37,046 bases of DNA from Bacteroides sp. (GTDB lineage: Bacteria; Bacteroidota; Bacteroidia; Bacteroidales; Muribaculaceae). Positions 33,060-37,046 of this stretch are shown here, in pieces. Made by a program: the position numbers and the translations under genes. The notes under the pieces are model-generated. The model was given only the letters and a program-made list of their open reading frames with translations. It did not search any database and had not been told where the DNA came from. The stretch's first letter is position 1; each line of letters starts with the position of its first letter. The stretch spans positions 49,245-86,290 of the forward strand of contig JAAVCU010000024.1 in the NCBI GenBank assembly GCA_014802175.1. The letters run 5' to 3'.

Positions 33060-34211
33060 TTACATTTCTGTTACAGCATGAACGAAAGTCACCGCACGGG
33101 CACCTACGCCACACTTAATCCTTTTCTTAAAGTTACCGGATTTATCATAGATATTTGCATAACACGGCTCCTTTGTGAGCGACTTACCTGTGGTGGAGTC
33201 GACATAATAAGACAGCATCACGATATCGCCACCCACCGGATCCATGAATACGCCGTTAGGTGCTAAAATCTCAGACTCCTCTCCGCTAACCTGCTTGGCG
33301 ATATTACCTTTCTCGGCAAAAGTGTTGACATCATAAACCTTATATGTTCTGTCGGCAGGTTTGCCATAATAAGGAGCATCGATCACGAGCAGATTTGAAC
33401 CGCATACGTCAATGTTGGTTCCGTTGCACACTTTCTTGATATCGGCAGAACCTGTTCCAGTAACCTTCACAATAATTCCGGGGATATAATCCGGATCGGA
33501 GGGATCCTTATAAGTGCCCTGCATTACAACAAAGGCATCTGTGCCGTTGGAAGCAGCATCCGTAGGATGATTCCCGGCGAACTGTGGAGTCTTCACCTCA
33601 GTCTGCGTGAAGCTTGAGAGATCCACCACCGAAATACTGTTGTTGGCATAATTGTTCTTCGAGTTCATGCCGTCAGTGTTGGCAACAATAAGATTATTTC
33701 CTGAAACGGCGATACCATCAGGATTCGGACCTACCTTCACAGACCTGGTGATTTCATCGGTCTTGGTGTCGATTTCCGATACGTAACCGGTATACATTGA
33801 GCAATACACCTTATCACCCTTCGCGGCAAGATAACGGGGTTGCGTTGCATCTCCCTCCGGTTTGATCGACTTGATGATTTTCAGTGTAGCCGGTTCCACA
33901 ACCCAGATGAGGTCGGAAGTGTACATCGCGATATACATCTTGTTGTTGCAAACCACTGCCTGCTGTGCGCCATCGCCGAGAGCAATACCGTTTACGGCAT
34001 AAAACGCATCCTGCTCGGCATCGGTAGCCGAACCTGTCGCATAATCGTATGCGGTCAGAGTTGCCGGAATCTTGCTGCTCTTGTTTCCGCCGTTGATTGT
34101 GTAGAAGCCGCTCACTGTCTCCACGGCCTCACCCTTGTTGTTATTATCGTCACAAGAGGTGAAGATACCTGCCATCAGTGACAATAAGAATAACGTTGCA
34201 AATTTTTTCAT
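33060..34211 (-). CDS. btuG: BtuG-type surface cobalamin-binding beta-propeller lipoprotein
   Basis: The 383-residue protein has a lipoprotein signal with Cys20 (IFTSCDDNNN) and a YncE-like seven-bladed propeller built from repeats such as DLIWVVEPATLKIIKSIKPE, GYVSEIDTKTDEITRSVKVG, PDGIAVSGNNLIVANTDG and SISVVDLSSF. In Bacteroides, BtuG proteins of this kind sit on the cell surface, form a lid on BtuB and bind B12 very tightly. The gene lies between btuB (28 nt upstream) and btuF behind a cobalamin riboswitch, exactly the expected place. The acidic, Asn-rich residues after the lipid Cys may aid surface export. Assignment rests on propeller repeats plus context; binding residues were not checked. 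Confidence 0.88.
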   Translation of the reverse strand: MKKFATLFLLSLMAGIFTSCDDNNNKGEAVETVSGFYTINGGNKSSKIPATLTAYDYATGSATDAEQDAFYAVNGIALGDGAQQAVVCNNKMYIAMYTSDLIWVVEPATLKIIKSIKPEGDATQPRYLAAKGDKVYCSMYTGYVSEIDTKTDEITRSVKVGPNPDGIAVSGNNLIVANTDGMNSKNNYANNSISVVDLSSFTQTEVKTPQFAGNHPTDAASNGTDAFVVMQGTYKDPSDPDYIPGIIVKVTGTGSADIKKVCNGTNIDVCGSNLLVIDAPYYGKPADRTYKVYDVNTFAEKGNIAKQVSGEESEILAPNGVFMDPVGGDIVMLSYYVDSTTGKSLTKEPCYANIYDKSGNFKKRIKCGVGARAVTFVHAVTEM

Positions 34212-34239
34212 TTCTTATTCTCTTATTTAGTTAGATAAT

Positions 34240-36237
34240 TCAATTAAACTTATAGGTCAGAGTCAATTTCCATGCACGTCCGGGCATCGGATAATCAGCC
34301 ACTATCTCATATTGCGTATCCAGAAGGTTGGTGAGATCCACCCTCACATCAAACGTATTGCGTCTGAGGCGGAACGAGTGCATCGCCGCCACACCCAGCT
34401 CCATATAACCGTCAATGCGGGTCATAGGGAGGTTCGAACTTGTGCCGTAACGGTCACTCTGTCCGGTGGTGTGAACCACCAGATCAACCCACGGATTCTC
34501 CCAGCTTATGGAGGCTGCTCCGGAATGAATCGGTGTGTATGCCACCTGCTTGTTATATTCAGGATCAGTCGGCGACGTGCGAGGCTGCACCCTCTGCCAG
34601 CTGTAGTTTCCTGCAAAGACTATATTCTGCCGAGAAGTAATCTTGAATGTAGCGCTTGCCGTCAGGTCCGCACCGAACGCACGCACCTTGTCAATGTTCG
34701 TCATCTGCCAGATAAACATATTCGTAGGCACAGCCACAATCTTATCCCTCACCCAATTGTAATAGAGGTCGCCGGTCAGGACCAGAGAATTCAACCAACC
34801 GGACCTGTTTCGTTGCCATGTCACACCGAAATTGTATTGATCGGTATTCTCCGGATTCAACGAAGTGCTTCCCATGTGATAATAATAGCTCTCGTTGAAG
34901 GTAGGCATTCGGAATATATTCTTGTAAGAGGCGCGGAAAAACAGCAGATAATCTCTGAAAGGTTGAACCGACACACTCACCGATGGCGACAGTTTATTTT
35001 TATCCTGTGCGCTCACACCCTCGCGCGCGCCGTTATCGAATATCGAGTAGAGAAGGCGCGCTGTGGCGATCAGCCACGAATTCTGAAACTTACCGGTCAA
35101 CGACTGCAACACCGAATGGCGCCACGGCGAGACTATGTTCAACTGATTTGTGGTCAAATTATTATAGACATAATCTGCCGAATAATTGAACGCCAACCTG
35201 TCGGTAGGCATATATAAGGCAGACCCGGATACGTATGCTTCCCGCTGATAATAGCTCTCATCCCACACTCCTCCGGGGTATTTCCCGTCTTTATCCTGAT
35301 AATGCGATGCATCCCAGTTGAACTTTGCCAATCCCTGAAATGAAAATTTACGGAGTGAAAGGTTTTTATAGGTCAGCTGACCGAAAGCATTGCGGTCGCG
35401 CAATTTCTCATTACATATCGGATTGTAAAGGATGACCGGACCGGGGAGCTGCCGGGCATTGTCGTAATAATAAACCTTAGCGTCGAGTGTTGAGGCAGGC
35501 GTAGGTCGCCAACGGGTGTTTATCTCGGCGTGCCCGGAGTTCATCATACTGTTGTTGCGGCGTTCGCGTGTAACCAATATTCCGTTCGACAACGTGAAGG
35601 GGTAGTTATTCTTGCCGTGCGTAAATTCGCCGATAGCCGAAAATGAGAACTTCGGTGTCAAAGTCTTGCTGACTTTGAAATAAGGGTTGTAAGTGCCGAA
35701 CGAACCGAAGCGCATCTGTCCGGTTAGATGCCATAGGGAATCCTGCGGACCGGGCACCGACAGCGTCGAGATGATGATGGAGGCAGCCGACGCCGATGCT
35801 TTCGCCGGGATGAAGATGTCGTTATTGTCACCTACGATCAGCGACAGGCTCCCTACGTTATCGAGCGAATATCGCGACAAGTCGATCTTGCCGCTCTGGC
35901 AATCGCTGAGCACAATACCATCGTAGATAACACCGGTATGGGTTGTGCCGAAACCGCGCACCGATACCGTTTTCATTCCTCCGGCTCCGCCATAATCACG
36001 AATATTGATGCCCGGCAATCTGTGCAACGCATCCGAAATGTCGGTCACACCCATGGTCTTCATCCTCTCGTCGGTGAGATTGAAGAGGGGCGCGGTGCTG
36101 GTCACCTCCTTACGCACACGCTCCGACACCACCTCATACTCCTGAAGTGTCCTCGCAATCGTATCATTAGAGGCGTTAGCCATCGTTGCAGATAACAAGG
36201 CTCCTGCAAAGCTCAATTGGAATTTTACCGATCTCAT
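34240..36237 (-). CDS. btuB: TonB-dependent outer-membrane vitamin B12 transporter
   Basis: The 665-residue protein has a signal peptide (about 1-22), a candidate TonB box near 32-40 (LQEYEVVSER), the plug domain (ISDALHRLPGINIRDYGGAG; VSVRGFGTTHTGVIYDGIVL; about 55-160), and a 22-strand-type barrel ending in YKFN. It lacks the SusC-type N-terminal extension, and its length matches BtuB-like transporters (600-700). It is the first gene after the cobalamin riboswitch and is followed by btuG, so it imports cobalamin or related corrinoids. The ATG at 36235-36237 is chosen; it follows a hairpin that would hide the A/G-rich start region. Confidence 0.95.
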   Translation of the reverse strand: MRSVKFQLSFAGALLSATMANASNDTIARTLQEYEVVSERVRKEVTSTAPLFNLTDERMKTMGVTDISDALHRLPGINIRDYGGAGGMKTVSVRGFGTTHTGVIYDGIVLSDCQSGKIDLSRYSLDNVGSLSLIVGDNNDIFIPAKASASAASIIISTLSVPGPQDSLWHLTGQMRFGSFGTYNPYFKVSKTLTPKFSFSAIGEFTHGKNNYPFTLSNGILVTRERRNNSMMNSGHAEINTRWRPTPASTLDAKVYYYDNARQLPGPVILYNPICNEKLRDRNAFGQLTYKNLSLRKFSFQGLAKFNWDASHYQDKDGKYPGGVWDESYYQREAYVSGSALYMPTDRLAFNYSADYVYNNLTTNQLNIVSPWRHSVLQSLTGKFQNSWLIATARLLYSIFDNGAREGVSAQDKNKLSPSVSVSVQPFRDYLLFFRASYKNIFRMPTFNESYYYHMGSTSLNPENTDQYNFGVTWQRNRSGWLNSLVLTGDLYYNWVRDKIVAVPTNMFIWQMTNIDKVRAFGADLTASATFKITSRQNIVFAGNYSWQRVQPRTSPTDPEYNKQVAYTPIHSGAASISWENPWVDLVVHTTGQSDRYGTSSNLPMTRIDGYMELGVAAMHSFRLRRNTFDVRVDLTNLLDTQYEIVADYPMPGRAWKLTLTYKFN

Positions 36238-36244
36238 ATATGCT

Positions 36245-36291
36245 CTCTTTTCCTCGAAAGAGTGTTAAACATATCGGGAAGCCGAACTTCC
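36245..36291 (-). promoter_or_regulatory. Possible expression-platform hairpins between riboswitch and btuB start
   Basis: Two hairpins follow the aptamer on the minus strand: arms 36287-36291/36278-36282 (GGAAG/CTTCC) and arms 36257-36262/36245-36250 (CTCTTT/AAAGAG, loop CGAGGA). The second ends 8 nt before the ATG and includes the only purine-rich GAGG sequence of the leader, so it may control ribosome access. There is no strong U-tract, which argues for translational rather than transcriptional control. This is inference. Confidence 0.45.
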
Positions 36292-36297
36292 AAAAAC

Positions 36298-36495
36298 GGC
36301 AGGTCTTCGGACTCGTCTCAACTTCAGGCACGCCTTCCCGATCCGGAGATCAGTGGCAAGGAAGATTTTTGCCTTAGTTTTCAATCAAGATTTACCATAA
36401 GCAGGTAACTCAAGATTCTCAGAGACTTACCGCAGCGGGACTGTCCGGGATTCGCACCCGGTTCCCTATTAATGGCATAATGCCAACCGCTTTCG
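36298..36495 (-). promoter_or_regulatory. Cobalamin riboswitch
   Basis: The minus strand carries the conserved aptamer core in order: AGGGAA-CCGGGTGCGAATCCCG, ACAGTCCCGCTGCGGTAA, the B12-box sequence GCCACTG with GATCTCCGGATCGGGAAGG, then AGACGAGTCCGAAGACCTGCC at the 3' end. It precedes btuB and controls the ten-gene operon for corrinoid capture, import and late cobalamin synthesis: expression falls when adenosylcobalamin or another cobalamin binds. It is the only cobalamin aptamer I see; the plus-strand cobU-cobT-cobS-cobC run lacks one. Confidence 0.97.
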
Positions 36496-36499
36496 CTTG

Positions 36500-36533
36500 C
36501 AAAGGTAATATATTTTTTCAATTCACACACAAA
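36500..36533 (-). promoter_or_regulatory. Promoter of the btuB-cbiB operon
   Basis: TACCTTTG (36507-36500) is an exact -7 match just upstream of the riboswitch, and TTTG (36533-36530) lies 22 nt further upstream, slightly longer than the 19-21 nt consensus spacing. The start of transcription near 36493 fits the start of the aptamer. Confidence 0.7.
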
Positions 36534-36540
36534 AAATCAC

Positions 36541-36569
36541 AAAAAAATCCGATCTCACCGAGACCGGAT
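36541..36569 (-). terminator. Rho-independent terminator of the PepSY-like gene
   Basis: On the minus strand a 10-bp stem (36569-36560 with 36556-36547, ATCCGGTCTC/GAGATCGGAT, one G-T pair, 3-nt loop) is followed by seven T residues (36547-36541). It lies about 55 nt after the stop of the gene at the right edge and just before the btuB promoter. Confidence 0.85.
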
Positions 36570-36591
36570 ATCTTTTATGCAGTAACATTAA

Positions 36592-36619
36592 TTACTAATT
36601 ACTAACTCCTAATTACTAA
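36592..36619. repeat. Short 7-bp tandem repeat
   Basis: Four consecutive 7-bp units, TTACTAA, TTACTAA, CTCCTAA and TTACTAA, fill the space between the PepSY-like stop and its terminator. It resembles the AT-rich simple repeats in the cobalamin operon gaps and is probably a slippage product. Confidence 0.8.
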
Positions 36620-36624
36620 TTAGC

Positions 36625-37046
36625 TTAATCGTCCATCTTCATGCTCTTAAACTGCCCGAGGAGATTAAATGTCAGTTCCACTCCATCGGAAAGATCAACT
36701 TCATACTTGGTTGATGTTTTCTCGATCTTCACGATATAGACATCACTGAAATTCTTCTTCACATACGTGCGGATGGCCTTGGGTATCACGCTTTCAGGCA
36801 CCGGTGAGTTCTTGCAATCCACCTCCGTCCATTTTCCGGCATTATTGAACTCAATCTTAGTGCCGTTCACGAGCTTGACATCATAATCTGTCTTTTTTAG
36901 CAAATGCTTGTCAACCTTCACCATCCCGACTTTAGATTTCGGGAAATGTTCTGTCAGGAACTGCTGTGCAGCCTCCGGCAGATCCCCCCTGTTGATGGAA
37001 TATTTATCGGCATTCGCTGCAAAAGCACTCGAAACCACCGCCAACA
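36625..37046 (-). CDS. PepSY-like (DUF2874-type) periplasmic protein, 5' end outside the window
   Basis: About 140 residues are visible. The frame is open to the right edge, and the visible start reads AVVSSAFAANADKYS, the end of a signal peptide with an Ala-x-Ala cleavage site, so the true start lies beyond the window. Two similar PepSY-like halves follow (about 20-78 and 80-139), each with a helix (PEAAQQFLTEHFPKSKV; PKAIRTYVKKNFSDVYI) and strands ending in a K/GxEVxLxxGxxxxF pattern. Bacteroidota have many such small periplasmic proteins of unknown function; inhibition of proteases has been suggested for PepSY domains. It has its own terminator. Confidence 0.8.
   Translation of the reverse strand, partial: LAVVSSAFAANADKYSINRGDLPEAAQQFLTEHFPKSKVGMVKVDKHLLKKTDYDVKLVNGTKIEFNNAGKWTEVDCKNSPVPESVIPKAIRTYVKKNFSDVYIVKIEKTSTKYEVDLSDGVELTFNLLGQFKSMKMDD

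Noticed and set aside
34312..35217. Plus-strand 301-codon open frame opposite btuB
   Set aside because: Rich in His, Arg and Ile with no recognisable motif; it is the reverse-strand shadow of the btuB barrel coding sequence.

Overview
The window looks like a chromosomal segment of a gut-type Bacteroidales (phylum Bacteroidota). The signs are a SusC/SusD pair with a FecR/ECF-sigma regulator, a BspA-type leucine-rich-repeat protein, the Bacteroidota promoter pattern TTTG-N19-TAnnTTTG at several places, A-rich translation starts without clear Shine-Dalgarno sites, and a BtuG-type surface B12-binding propeller next to BtuB. A family such as Muribaculaceae is plausible but cannot be fixed from the sequence alone.

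Region 1 (1-6051, all minus strand) is a nutrient-uptake locus. It encodes an ECF sigma factor, a FecR anti-sigma factor, a SusC-type TonB-dependent transporter with an N-terminal STN signalling domain, and the start of a SusD-like lipoprotein that runs off the left edge. Region 2 (6133-9881, minus) is a compact etfB-etfA-acyl-CoA dehydrogenase operon closed by a perfect 22-bp terminator stem. Region 3 (10022-14016, minus) holds a 1212-residue BspA-type LRR protein and a small orphan ORF.

Region 4 (14040-14860) has no protein gene of normal size and is the most unusual part. On the minus strand, an exact Bacteroidota promoter precedes about 350 nt that can fold into nested helices plus an 11-bp loop/internal-strand pairing (possible pseudoknot): a candidate structured ncRNA that I cannot match to a family from memory. 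Divergently, a plus-strand promoter precedes a leader of about 330 nt with three sets of long-range complementary arms.

Region 5 (14861-22972, plus) is a tightly packed gene run: a PD40-like propeller protein, a PHP-family phosphatase, a phosphoglycerate-mutase/ApgM-like phosphotransferase, cobU, cobT, a secreted GH2 glycosidase, cobS and cobC (alpha-ribazole phosphatase). It converges, with an 11-bp overlap, on a minus-strand NhaC antiporter gene.

Region 6 (24537-36533, minus) is a long operon behind a canonical cobalamin riboswitch: btuB, btuG, btuF, btuC, btuD, cbiA/cobB, a PduO-type adenosyltransferase, cbiP/cobQ, a CobD-type threonine-phosphate decarboxylase and cbiB. Together, regions 5 and 6 capture corrinoid at the surface, import it, adenosylate and amidate it, attach aminopropanol phosphate and build the nucleotide loop. 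Early corrin-ring genes are not in the window. The cobalamin genes are unusually rich in short repeats: a 39-bp palindrome-containing sequence is present both in the cbiA linker and at the btuD 3' end, an AT-rich element precedes both cbiA and cbiP, a 9-bp tandem array follows cobT, a direct repeat precedes cobC, and a 185-bp inverted-repeat element lies between cbiB and nhaC. The right edge holds a 5'-truncated PepSY-like periplasmic protein gene with its own terminator.
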